DNA from: Eumeta japonica
Lineage: Eukaryota > Arthropoda > Insecta > Lepidoptera > Psychidae
Assembly: GCA_005406025.1 (NCBI GenBank)
Contig: BGZK01002065.1
Location: 1-64,000, forward strand
Length of the DNA stretch: 64,000 nt
Direction of reading: 5' to 3'
In this document: positions 35,201 through 49,900 of the stretch, piece by piece
How positions within the stretch are numbered: position 1 is the first letter of the stretch
How the letters are laid out: each line of letters starts with the position of its first letter
Program-made: the position numbers and the translations under genes
The notes under the pieces: model-generated
What the model was told of the DNA's origin: nothing
The model's database searches: none
Seen by the model: the letters and a program-made list of their open reading frames with translations, nothing else

Positions 35201-38200
35201 AGGAGCCTCATACACACAATCATAGCTGTTTACACACATAGATATTCTTTTCGATATAACGAAGTCAACTTCAGACCAATAAGTATCAAAGGAACCAGAT
35301 TTCATTGCACTACCATTACCTATTTCTTTAGTCTCCTGGATGACATCAATTTTGTCATTCAGCCCTTCGCATACTTAAGTACACTATTATTGTAAGCTGA
35401 AATACATGTATTATAAAATAGGCTATATCTTTCGGCCAATTTCTATATAAGTACTTTTCATCTGTTATTCTAAGACGTGCTTTGTCGTTTAAAGTACCTT
35501 AGATAATTTTTTGGAATCGGGTATGTTGTAATAACTTGAATTTAATGTCTTTTGCTTAATGAAACACAATGAAGAATAATCTATAGATTAAAAATGTGTC
35601 ACTGATAGCCACATATACATTAAGGCTGTTATAAAACTTTATTGTAATGTATTATTATTATTGCTATAAATTAGTTTATAATTATGGATTATTGATATAC
35701 ATGTTATTTTATACACAAATAATTGAGTATATTTTTTATTATTTATTTCGCTTGTTAAACAAAATATGTTAAAGTATCCCATAATAAATATTGACAAAAT
35801 TCAAATACTTATTAGTAGTTATTGCCCTGGAGTTTGATTGTGCCATAAATAAACATAAGTAGACTCACTCGAACAACATAAATTACATTGATGGCTTAAA
35901 CTAGAAACAATTGGCAGCGCTGACGCAATTCGCACACCATTCTGTATTGTGTGTGTTGTCTATAATATCATTGCGGTCGCCTTATATTATGATGGACAGA
36001 CAGACGGCTGCAAATGGAACGAGAGGGGGTTATCGTTTGACCCCAAGTCGTTCGAAAGAACGGAGTGCGTTCTTATTAAAAAAAAAAAAAAAGATTTTGT
36101 GAGCTTGTTTTTTACAATAGTTAATAGACGAATTAATGAAGAGTTTGACTTACTTTTTTTCGGTTCTAAAACTATGCATGCAGTATGAGTTGCACCAAAA
36201 ACTTTGTAATGTAGGATATGGTCGTGAAAAAACTATATAAAATATTATACATTCATAATTTGATGAATAGCTTTGTTTTACTGGCAGTGGCGTAACTAGG
36301 AGAGGCCCGTACCGGATGCAACCTATTCAGGGGTGACACCCTAGTTCATCCCACCACAAATTTTGGTTCACAAAAAATGCACAACGAAATATAAAACATT
36401 GTTTATCATTAGAGTTTTTCTTCAAATTGACAGTTTCGATTTTTAGGGTGTCACTTCATACCCGCCCCGGGTGACACCCAGGCTAGCTATGCCATTGTTT
36501 ACTGGTATCTTTTTTTAATACATACAAAACTTCTATACTGAATGGAAAAATATATATGGAGTAATATGATTTTTAATGATTATTCAGTATTGTCTTTGGT
36601 AGGACTTGACAATGTTTTGAGACCGACAAAATGCATTGTATCGGTAATGATGATCCTAGTTAATAGCGACGGAACCATGAATCATTGCATACGACTGGAT
36701 GCCTCGAGAGATCTCTTTTAAGATATATCATAAAACGTACAAGAACATGAAGGTCGCTCATCTTAAATCGTCAATATTTATAGTCAATTTTACGATATAA
36801 AAGTACACCGTCTCAGAGGTCACTTCAATAAACCAACTCGACACCGCTTGGAGTCTTTCAAGTGGGTTGATCATAGGGAAAAAAGGCCGCTTAAAATATT
36901 TTTGTCGTGGACGTCAATTGGTCTGATTGCCTGAGACTTGACTGAATGTGCCGATCTTTTTGTTGGGATCGGATTTCCGAGAAATAGATGCGTATTGTAA
37001 GAAGTTCGGTGTGTAAGTAATTTTTATTTTAACTTTCAATGTATGACATAAATGTAATACATGAGGCAATAGAAAATAAACTATTTTCGGTTTCATTTCG
37101 GGGTTTTCGAGTCAAAATGAAAAAAAATGAAATCCTTATAATTCGTTATGTCCCTTTGTCCCTATGTCACAGGCATTTTACTCAAAAACTACAAGATGAG
37201 TATTAATAAAATTTGGAGGATAGGTGTCTTGCATGAGCCACTATTCATTTAGTAGTTAAATAATAAAAATTAATATTTCTGATTCAGGTGGTACTCCATT
37301 TGAAATTTTTTTTTCAGAAAACATCAACACATATTTCGACAGCTCATTTAAAAACAATTAAGGTTTCTAAGCATTTTTTTTTTTTGATTAATTTGAATAG
37401 TTTCGGAAGTAATCGCTTCGAAAGTAGTAGAAATTGTGACCCTCCCTTTATTTTTTAAACCGTACGTTCGTGCGTTAAAATATGAAAAAGATTATAAAGG
37501 TGACGCTTAATAAATTTTCGTTTTCGAGTATTGCCGAAAAACTGCGCTTTTCAAACAAAAGGACGTAAGTGCCATGAAAATACGTTCTTTTGCCGGTGCA
37601 CTTTAATTTACACTGATTTTTAAAAGAGTAATAGACGACATGCCTATTTTTTCTCTAGTTATAGGTGAATAAAGTGCTTCTACCTATCACGTGCGGGAAA
37701 CACGGAAGAAAGTGTTATAACGTAGTTTTTTTCATCTGAAATGCATTTCTTTGTAGTAACGACTTCGGAGCCCTACAGTAAGCATGGCCCGACATGCTTT
37801 TGACCGTTTTTTTTTATAACTAATTAAGCCTCTGTGATGTGATCAAAAATTATTAACATATGAGAAATTTTAAAATTTTTTAGTCCCATTTTAAAAATCC
37901 ATGCTTTTCAAAACTTGTAATGAACCAAAAATTGAATTCTTTTTCTTTTTTTAATAACACACTATTTTCTATTATTGGAACAAAGTTCCTTGATGCGGCT
38001 TGCAATAGGAGTCGACCGGTAGAAATAGTAACAAGGAAAAAACTTTATGCTGCCTCTATGCGGCTTTCTCTCTCTTTCTATTGAAACTCATTATTTAGCA
38101 TTTTTTTATATATAATTTATAATTTATTATTTTATAACAAATTTTTAATAAATGAATATTTTTCTCAAAATATTAAACGAAACTCTTCGATTTTATTTTT

Positions 38201-41200
38201 CAATTTATATTATTTTTATTGAAAAGTTTCGTTACTGACGGGAGTCCCCCGACCGCACATTTATTTATTATACACTAAGTTTATAATTCACTATTTCATA
38301 TCTAATTTTTAATAAATGAATATTTTTCCTAAAATGTTAAACGAAACTCTTCGATTTTATTCTTCAATTTATATTATTTTCATTGAAAACTTTCGTTACT
38401 GACGGGGGTTCCCCGACCGCACATTTATTTATTATACACTGCTTATAATTCACTATTTCATATCTAATTTTAAATAAAAGAATATTTTTCCTAAACTATT
38501 AAATGAAACTCTTCGATTTTATTCTTCAATTTATATTATTTTCATTGAAAACTTTCGTTACTGACGGGGTCCCCTGACCGCACATTTATTTATTATACAC
38601 TAAGCTTATTTCACTATTTCATATCTAATTTTTAATAAAAGAATATTTTTCCTAAACTATTAAATGAAACTCTTCGATTTTATTCTTCAATTTATATTAT
38701 TTTCATTGAAAACTTTCGTTACTGATGGGGGTTCCCCGACCGCACATTTATTTATTATACACTAAGTTTATAATTCACTATTTCATATCTAATTTTTAAT
38801 AAATGAATATTTTTTCTAAAATGTTAAACGAAACTCTTCGATTTTATTCTTCAATTTATATTATTTTCATTGAAAAGTTTCATTTCTGATGGGGGTCCCC
38901 CGACCGCACATTTATTTATTATACACTAAGTTTATAATTCACTATTTCATATCTAATTTTTAATAAATGAATATTTTTCCTAAAATGTTAAACGAAACTC
39001 TTCGATTTTATTCTTCAATTTATATTATTTTCATTGAAAACTTTCGTTACTGACGGGGGTCCCCCGACCGCACATTTATTTATTATACACTAAGCTTATA
39101 ATTCACTATTTCATATCTAATTTTTAATAAAAGAATATTTTTCCTAAACTATTAAATGAAACTCTTCGATTTTATTCTTCAATTTATATTATTTTCATTG
39201 AAAACTTTCGTTACTGACGGGGGTCCCCCGACCGCACATTTATTTATTATACACTAAGCTTATAATTCACTATTTCATATCTAATTTTTAATAAAAGAAT
39301 ATTTTTCCTAAACTATTAAATGAAACTCTTCGATTTTATTCTTCAATTTATATTATTTTCATTGAAAACTTTCGTTACTGATGGGGGTTCCCCGACCGCA
39401 CATTTATTTATTATACACTAAGTTTATAATTCACTATTTCATATCTAATTTTTAATAAATGAATATTTTTTCTAAAATGTTAAACGAAACTCTTCGATTT
39501 TATTCTTCAATTTATATTATTTTCATTGAAAAGTTTCATTTCTGATGGGGGTTCCCCGACCGCATATTTATTTATCTATACACTTAGTTTTTTATGAGGA
39601 AAATTAATTTTTGAGAAGAGTCAAATATTATCTTAATTTGTTATAGGTCGAAAAACTATCATGAATGTAGATTTATAAATTTGTTTTAATTCAGTAACTG
39701 ATGATCTCTTGTTACGACAAAATAACCCATACACACTTATGTTCTAATGTTCCCGAAAACGGCTCTATGTAACCAGTTCGAAAATGACTTGATTTGTTTT
39801 AGTAAATGTTTACAGGAAAAAGGAATCGTTTTGGTTAAGACTTGTTACTGAAAAATTTGGTTTTAACCATAAGAATATTTGAATGCTATTGAAACCAGAA
39901 ACGTGAATACCAACAGCTCCAAAAGATGGAAAAAGTAGTTGAGTGTTAAAAACATCCTCCAGAGCTATCGGATTGGAGACTTGCTGACCATAATCTATGA
40001 AATATGATTCAGAGAAGTGTTTTCTACATGGCAATCGAACCTAATCTGTCGTGTTCGAAACAAACGCTTGACCGCTACACCAAAGAGGTAGTAAAAAGTT
40101 TCAATAGAAACACTATTATTGTTATAAACTCACGTCTATTTCCTAGGAAGGTAGACAGAAATCTCTTATTTCCACATGGTACCAACTTTACATATTACCT
40201 CTTGCTTGTATCGTAGATTGTAAGTAATCTTTACATTGTAGTAAACGCTTTTAAAGATAAAATTGGTTAATGAACACTGATTGGCTACCTGCAATGAGGA
40301 CAAGGCCACCACCTGGCGCAGCAGTGGCTAAGGATCCTGCCGTGTCTGACGCCACATAGAGGTGATTGGCGCAATGCGGGTCTGATTCCCTCAATCGCGC
40401 TGCCAATTCCGCATTGCTACTTTCCTGTTCGCAACCTGATAGCGTTAAACCCTGGAAGATTGTACATTAGTTAGTCATATGAAATTTTGTCTATTGCTGT
40501 TTCAAATATATATTGAAATGAATTTAAGATTTTCTTGACTACTTGTACTTGATTTTATTTCGAGAAATATAAAACTCTCAATCAATTTGTTGTTGGTCAG
40601 GTTGATTGAAATTACTGATTAAGATATCTTCTGATACCCATGTATCACGCATTACAATGAATGATATCGGATTTTTTTTTTCTAGCAAGCTAATTATCTA
40701 TAGTATAGAATTCGATAAACGGTAAAGTTAATTCTTAAGTATTATCACGTACAACCACATGATAATTAATAGACTTACAATCTAATGTAGTAAGATTGAT
40801 TTACATAATCTCGAGTAAATCGTAACTGATACGGTAAATATTAATGGGTTGTCAAGTCACGATAGTATCTCAAGCGCATACGTGAAATATGTTCATTTAT
40901 CGAGTCTAATCGATTGCGGTGAATACCAGGGCGTGTAGCGGCTTGTCCAAGGGCAGCCCGGCCTGGCGCTTCGCGGCGTGCACTATATCCTTCAGCCGAC
41001 GTATGCATTCGTCCATTCCCAGCGCCCAGTGGTTGGTCCCTCGGCCGTGGGAGCGTCCCACCACGCGCCCCGACTCGTCGCATATCACCATGTTAGAGTG
41101 GGTTGCGCCACTAGAAAACAAAAAGAACTTATTTTGTGCCTATATTGTACTTATCAATTTAAAATTTCATATTCCTTTTCAAGTTTTATTGTGCAAGCAC

Positions 41201-44200
41201 CTATCATGACGACATTTTCGGGAAATTCCACAAACAAAGGAGTAAACGATACGTTTACTGAAATCGCAAGGGGCAAACGAGCATGCGAGCCGCCAGAGAG
41301 TAGATAATTATGGCCTATAAATACTTGCAACCCTAGAGAAGGCACTGTCACTGGCTTGCTGCTGATTTAAAAGCCATAAGCAAGGATTTCATTTCCAAGG
41401 AAAGGATATCTGATTGAGGGGAGAGTGGGGCATCGGAACTTTCAGGAAAGAATAGAATGTCTGATGAATGAGAATGAGAGGAGAGTGAGCTGATGTATCA
41501 ATGGATCTGGATCTAATTTTAACAGAATCCAATGGAGATTAATCTGTTGAAGTTTTTACTTTTTACACATGTTTAAAAAATAACATTAAACATCACTACG
41601 GAGAAGTGCGTAATTTAATAATTTAAACAATGGAGAAGAATAAACGAGGGAAGCGTTTCGTCCTCCTTTTTCTTAAGACTCCTGGAACTTCGTATTATTG
41701 TTTTTTAGAACATGTAACAACACTTTTTATTACTATAAAATATACCAAAGTTTTCTGATTCGTAAACTGAAAATATACGTAATTTCATGAGTGACACAAA
41801 TAGCGATGAGCTGAAAAGAAAAAAGTCTTAGAAGAAATCACTTTTAAATGATACAAAACACACGGTATACGAGGGTAATCCTAAAATTATTGAGATACAG
41901 GAAAACTATATAAGCAAGACACGCCAGAAATACTTATGTTCAAAGTATTATCGTTCAGCGTCAATACAATTCTGTAGACGAATTTTCCACAAACTGAAAG
42001 CATCGCGCCGGTAATTTACAGAAATAGAGAAAGAATATTCAGTAGTCTCATCTCTCTTTATGATGTAAAACGGCAAACACGCCATTTTTTTTTTTTAATT
42101 CAAAACAATCAAAAGTCGCACATTGCGAGATCCAGCAAGTAAAGTGGATCCTCTAACATTGCGATGTTATTTACCTCCAAAAGTTTTGCAGTTAGCGCAG
42201 CGGTATGAAGGGATGCGTTGTCATGGTGCAGCATGAAAAATCAATTTTTTTAACCGATACACACGTTAAACTCTAATGCTAAGGATCTGGAGAACTTCCG
42301 GCAAGCAGTGTTGTGTGTACCAGGCCGCCCATAACAGTTTTCTGTCTTTTTAATTTAATACCTTGGAACGAGCGTGCACTTCCGAAAAACAGAAGTGGAG
42401 GCTTTCATATGCAGGCATATATAACTTTTTTCATGATGGTTGGCGCTGGATCATCTTTATGAACACATACCCTACTTTCCTGACGTGAAGATGAATCGTA
42501 GAAGAGAATGTATATTTCATCACCTGATGTTATATAGTGACCGCTTTTATTCAATAACTTTTGTCTGTCAGCTGATCCTTACACACTCAGATTTTGGTGT
42601 TGTGTAAGATGATGGCGAACCCAAGGAGAAAAAATCTTTTCCATTTTTTATTTATCATACACCGCTGAGGATTCAAATCCAAGAGCATTCTGAACCATGT
42701 GGTGGGTGCATCGATTGTCATCTTTTAGCATACTACGAACAAGGGCGACATTATCTAGAGTGACTGTAAAAAAGGGCTGTATATTCTTCATCTTGAAGTT
42801 AGTTGGGTCCGTTACGAAATTCTATAAATCATCGAAAGTGACTTGAAATGGCGCTTCATTATTAAACGTTGACTGTAATCACTGCATACTACAACTTTAC
42901 AATCATAGTATAACATAGCTCGCCAGTTTTCACGTTTAAAATGCATTACTTGTTTAGACAGAAACAAACTTTACGACACCAACGTTCGAAAACGCGGGAA
43001 GTGACTATTGTGCGTGCTTTTATAGTGAAATGGACTTGCACCCTGAGAGATTTTTTTTTTTGCAATAATTAAAATATGATTTCGCAATTGCCGTTATCAC
43101 CAATTTAATGTTTTAAAGTTTATTTGGGAATATCATTTTTAACTATTACACCGGTTGAGTAACATCGAAATGTAATAACAAAACCATTTCAGTAATTGCA
43201 GAAATTAGTTAAAGAAATTGTTATTTAAAACGTTGTAGTATAATATATAAAGTTATCTAAAAATTAGTATTCATAATATCAAGAAATATATTATATGATT
43301 TCAAATATTTACTTCTTGTTTAGTTCCTACTAATCGTAATAATTAATATTTAATGCTTTTGGTACGTATGTGATATGGTAGTAATTACTATTTAACGCTT
43401 ATAAGAAACTTATGTAAAAAAAAAACATAAATAAATCAGTTTAGCCTTAGTAGTTCATTTTAATAAATATTTATTTTAGTTTTGTTATTCTGAAGACAGT
43501 TCATTACAATGGTAGAGTAATTAATACAAAAAAAAAAATACTACATTTTGTAATGCCTACGACAAGATTACCAGTATTCAGTATTTCGTTTTGAAATTTT
43601 ATTATGTGGTTGTAATACTTGATATAGAGCTTTATATTTCCGTTTAACTAATTATCAATATTTTAAGCTATGTTTTGTAATTTCTTGTATGTATATATAA
43701 TACTAATTTACTAATCTACATTTTACATTTCTTCAATATCTTTACTAATGAAGTTTGCTAATATTTAGTTTTACGGTTTTGTTTTATTTGTTTTTAATTT
43801 TCAATATTAAAAAGAGTGTAGAGTTTTTATAACAAGTTCTCTTTCTTGCATATTTATAATATTAAATTTATAAGGCAAAATAAACACTTAATATCTTTCC
43901 TATAGTAACACAGGCTCACTAGATGATGTAAAAAAAATGCAGTCGAATTGAGAACCTCCTCCTTTTTAATTTTGAAGTCGGTTAAAAAATGCACCATTGA
44001 GAATATAGACCATTGCGGTCCGTATTTTCAATTATTTAATGGATAACCATTATGTTGTAATGTAACCCCACTTAATATAATATAATGTACAGGTTATATG
44101 ATGGTTAATATAATATACTTGAAACCATAACCGCAGGAAAACCGGTGTTTGACAGCGCCTCAATAATACTAGAGTGGCCCTCGTATAAAGCAAACAAAAC

Positions 44201-46918
44201 ATCCATCAGGGCGTTGATTCTATTAAAAATATTTCGTAATACGATGCGTCGTAACACAAACGGAGTTCCGAGATCTAGTCGTAACAAAAAGGTTTATTTT
44301 TGACCTGTTAGGCCCGAAACCCTAATTATCTTAATACTCGTGATTTATTCCATCACAGCGGCGAAGCTTCAAGCGTTTTAATCCGATAAAGGTATTATTG
44401 AAACACTGATAATATCGAAGTGCGTATTACGCGTAGTGTGTACTTTGAAAGTTCTCGCTAGAGGGAAGAATAGACATTTTAAGTGATAATACTAATAATT
44501 TATGTCAAGTTGTCACTGAATAAGTACAGTACAAAGCGTGAAACTCTGCCGCTGTGAAGTTAGTCACGAAAGCGTCGCAATGGCACAGAATAGGAACGCG
44601 GGGGAGAAAAAGGAAGGGTCGGGGAACGTTGAACCCACGCTTTGACCTCATTCGCAGGCAATTCAGAGCGGCAATTTCGTGCGTTGTACTTGTACCTACT
44701 AGCGTCCTGCTCACGGTTTGGGAGTTAGTAAATAAATCATAAGTATTATTGATTGTAAAATATTTCCGAGTTTTCTGGTTTATAAGCTGACGGTACACTT
44801 TTAGATAAAAATAAAAAAGTCTCCGAACCCTTGAAATAATTTCTTTAAAAAAGGATAGGTACAACACAGCGCACATAAAACAAACAAAAATATACATATT
44901 TTACGACATGCCCGCTATTCGTTACAATAAAAATATATATTTTAATGCGATGCGGCGAAATTATTTCCAAAAATGTGCTCCATTACCCGCGCGAAGTTCC
45001 CACATTCTCATGTCAAAAGACGCCGAGCAAAGCTCGATCACCCGAGTACTTACAAATAAAAGGACCTAAATCAAAATCGAGAAAGGGATAGGAATTGATG
45101 ACAGGTATTGCAATCGAGAATCGACCACCGGATCGAAACCGACAGTGAATCCGGAGCTGAACTCCGGACGGGATGGCGACCGAAAGCATAAGAATTTTAA
45201 ATACATAAGCATTTAAGTTTCTTTTTATATTTTTCATATTCTTCAACTTAAATATATTAAGTAGTGAAAATTTGTGTACGCAAACCAAATATTTGGCAGT
45301 CTATTTTTTTTTTGGTACAGTTAATCTAAATAAAAAGAATATTTAGTTCGAAAATTACGCATTTTAGATAAAACTCTATTACGTCTACCTGTGAAAATAC
45401 TTTAAATTAAAAAAAAAAATTATAGGAAATAAGTTCCATTTGGTTCTAATCAAAGTCACCATTATCGCCATGTCTTTGCGGTAAGCATATATAAACGTCA
45501 AACATGCGGGCTAGCCTTGTGTGCATCACATGTATGGGCTCCTCAGACTAGATTGCTTTGAGGAAAGACCTTGCTACTGAATTAATTTATATGTAAAAGG
45601 CAATTTCATTAGATTTTCCTGTAAGAGAGTGGGCTAAGTGCGATGTTTCGTCATTGGAATCCACAGAGTGATTTTATAGGGAGGTGTTCGTTGATTAAAT
45701 TTTCAAGAATTTCAGTGACACATTGTCAGGATTGATCCGAATGTGATCTGATGATGACCATCTAGAGAATGAACGAAGGGGCAGCAGAAAACTATTACAA
45801 GGATATTGATAAATATATATATATATATAAATTTTCTGTAATATGTATATATACATATATTACAGAAAATTTTTATAAATCGGATTTCAAGAACATTTAT
45901 AGTTTTAAAGAAAACAAACCTGATATTTTCCTAATGCACAAGTTTGAATGAGATTAATTGTAAAATTATAAAATTTCTAAGAAAAAAGGAAACAAATTGA
46001 AGAAATGAACCTATTAATATTATAAACGTGAGAGTTTATGTTTGTTACTCAATCATGCTTTAACGGCTGAACAGAATTACCTGAAACTTTACAGTGACAC
46101 AGATTGTATATTAGAATAATGTATAAACTACGATTTATATAGATACGCACTTACGCTCGCGGCTTTGCTTGCGTGATCGTAGAACGAATTCGTTACTTAC
46201 GGCGATAGGTTATTGGTAACAATACTTGAGACAGGTTTAAATTCAACATCGGTTCGGGTCGGAGTTGCGAACATGAACGGAATCAGGATCGATAGCGTAA
46301 ATGAAACCGTTTAATAAAAAAAAAAAATAGTTTAATCGCGTACGTTCTCGATGTGACGAGTGTAGGTTCTTCTGGGATGCAGACGAGAATGGGATCGTGG
46401 CTGATGACATTATCGATCGATATAAAAGATGGAAGAATTCATAGTATATCTACGCATGCGCAGCTGCTGAAAATAAATCTATACCAGAATTGGAATCTAA
46501 AGCAAAGTCAGGACTGAGATCGAAAAGAAGCACCGCATCGGATGATAGCGCGACCGGTGTCGATGCAAAAGGTGAAAGGGTTCATTCGCTGCGCACGCGG
46601 ACGGAATCGCGGGCGAAAGCTAGTGTATATTAAATTTATACTACATATTAGTAATAGCATGTGTAAATTTTATTGTATTCATTAGATGGTAAATATATAG
46701 CTTATAATGAACATTTAAAGAAAAGGATACAAAAAGCGTAAAAATACATGTAAATGGATTCTCGAAACTGCTTCAAATTATTTAGATGAAATTTTAAATT
46801 TAAATATTTTTTTTATTTTCAAATTTGTTTAGATAGATGTCATCGATAACAAAAAAATTGAAAAATTGAATGGAAAAGAGAAACATTATGCAAAAACAAT
46901 GTATATATAATACATGTG

Positions 46919-46971
<53 letters not shown>

Positions 46972-49900
46972 GTATAATAATAGGATATATATATACTTCA
47001 TATGGCGTATTTTTTTGGGTTATCTCGTTATTTTTGATACGCGAATCCGATTACCGCGTGTCTGGGTTTATTTTTTAAGATAAGAAAAACAGTTGTAACA
47101 GATGTTGAATACGATGAATGATGATCGTTATTGTGCGTGCGGACGTGCGTGTGCGCACGCGTACAAAATACAATTAAATACGTTAGGTATAAGCAATTTT
47201 CACGAAAACATTCCTTATTAAACCTTGGTAATGAATTTATTTGGCTCCACGCGCCGCTTATCGTCGGGTCTTGTATCAGACACTTCAAATGATAACATTA
47301 TTATTTCCTTGTGTAGATGATAAACAGTAGTTGAACACTATGATAGGTTTTTTTTTTGTACAGACCAAAAAGCTATAGCTAATTGTGAGAGACATTTACA
47401 TGATAAGTTTTTTTTGCATTGTAATAAAATTATGTAAGACCATAAATATTGGACAGCACGATAGAAGAGTACAAGAAAATCCTAATTATTTAAACAAGAT
47501 GAGGTATGCGATAAGACATCTACGACACACGTTTTAATTGACCGTTAACAGTAACTATGGTCATTGGAAAGGGTCAATTAATTTAAAAGAGTTACGGTCC
47601 TTTCAATTTGATTGAATAGAATTTTAAATTTCGGATCACATTAAAAAAATATTTTTTGAGACTATATCGAAACATATCCTATTTTTTATTAATAGTTAAA
47701 AAAAATGTGACAAATGCTGAAGCAATTTAATATTGTATTATATTTCTTTAATAGTTTAAAATGCTTAAAAACAATAAGCATTTAAAGGAATATGTAAGTC
47801 ATATTTAACATGTTTTTCAAATAACCCAACCATTATATAACTATTGTATCACGAAAAAGAGATGCGGTTCTTTAAAATCAATTGAGGAACAATCATGACA
47901 ATGAGGAATCAATGAACGCTGAAGGTCAGTAAGAATTGAAAGATTGCATATGAGCCAATTGTGTCTACCAACTAAATTGTACGAAAGGATTTTATACCTT
48001 CGACAATTCAAAAATAAAGCCCAAAATAGCTTAACTAGCAGTCTATTGACGGTGTGTCGGCCGCGCCGCGCGCGCAGGCCGCGCTGATTGGCCAGTGTAA
48101 GTGCATACTATCACTTCATTACTATTACAACAACATACCGCAAAAGAGCAAGGTCTTCAACTCCGGCATTCCAATATATATGAGTATATCTCCATAAAAC
48201 AGAAAAAAAACTGAAATTTTAATTTAATTTTGCGGTAAAAAAATTAAATGGATAAATATAATTCAACACCAATATTGTTGCCGAGACAACCCTAAAAAGG
48301 AAGATATGAAATGCAAATTTTATTGTAAAAGTGACTTTTTGTTAAATGTCAGTTTAAAAGAGATTATGGAAGAGATATTTAATGTTTTATCTAAAAATTA
48401 TGATAATAAGAAATATAACAATACATTATTTTACTTTTATTGTCTTACTATCCTTTTGTAATAATAGTTTTATCTCTGTAATACGAAAATAAAGGGAGGT
48501 TCATCCAAAACATTTCTCGTAACAGATAAGATATCACAATATTAATTTTTATCTTAAAATCATAGTGGAATATTAGTAGGAAATGTCAAGGTTCAATTCA
48601 AATAACATTTAAGAACATTGGGTCTTGGGTTAGGTAAAATATTAGCACTGGCTATGAAAATTATGAGCAATAATTGTTATTACGTTTATTTTATTGTTTG
48701 TCCACAGCTTCACTCGACTAGGAAAAATAAATTCCTTCATCCTTTGTATTGATCCTATTTAGTATTGCTATCTATTTCACTGTCAATACCGATCATGTTT
48801 TCAGTAATTTTTTTCAATTCTTAATGAAGTTTTCAATACTTCGATACTGATCTTGTTCTGGGTTCTAATCTCGATACCGATTTTGCGCTCATCTTCGTTT
48901 GAATCCCAGTGATGGTTGTAGTATCTTCTTAAAAGTTATCATTTGCAATGTACAATCAATATAAAAAAACAAAGAAATTTATTTTATGTTCATAAAGACA
49001 AAATTGCAGATAGAATTCCTATTTTCGGAAATAGGATTATAAAAAACAATCAGCAAAACCATTGATCTAAGACTACCTACTCTTCTAGGAAATAAGGGTG
49101 AGTCTACAATTTAATTTTTCTCTGATGGTGTAATAAAATAAGGGACTGTCAAATTTCTAGACCGCTTAACTAGTCTGTATTAACTGGTTAAAAATAGACA
49201 CCCACTATGAGTTTTGAATTGTCCTTTGAATTATGTAAAAAAGACATTGAAACATGTTGATTCCCAATTTTATTTTAACTGTGAGTAAATGAAAGTTATA
49301 GCTTAACTTTTAAGTAAGTTATTAAATTAAAGAAACACTTTATGTGAGAGTGAATATCTTGTAAAATATTGTTTTATTTTAGTACTATACCAACAAATAC
49401 ATTTATTTCTTTCTATTTGCACATGCATTCATGTGACATTCTGTATGTAATAAATGTTTACATATAATTTTCTCCTGTGGACACGTCTTTCCTTCCACAA
49501 TTTCATCCACATTAGTATCACCATAAGTAAATTTGATTTCACTTCTAAGACAATCCTATCAAAATAGGCTTTATTGTGTGAGAAATAGAAAATGTTTTCA
49601 CAAAACAACAATAAATTGTAATTGCAACTTCATTATCTTAGTGGACTTTTAATTTTATAATCACAAACAGTATGGCAAAAATTCTAATGTCACTGTACTT
49701 CAAGAATTAATTAAATAGAAGTTAATAAATAACATCGTTTTGTGTTATTATTAACAATATTTTATTTTCTACAAAAAGTAGGTTACCGAGTTAAACATTC
49801 GTACTTGAACTGTATGATAAATGAATGTTTGCATAATATGCTCTTCAAAATTATGTTAATTACAATATGATAATACAAACGCCAAGACCTTTACAGATTT

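Noticed and set aside
38098..39590. CRISPR-like array
   Set aside because: Units are contiguous 164-bp repeats without unique spacers, in an animal intron; this is a satellite.
44105..44897. Three open frames (44105-44287, 44505-44897, 44554-44742)
   Set aside because: No motif, splice context or family resemblance; kept only as an unassigned GC-richer patch.
49060..49115. Another RTE LINE terminus
   Set aside because: Resembles [12 protein letters not shown] ends, but too short to separate from chance.
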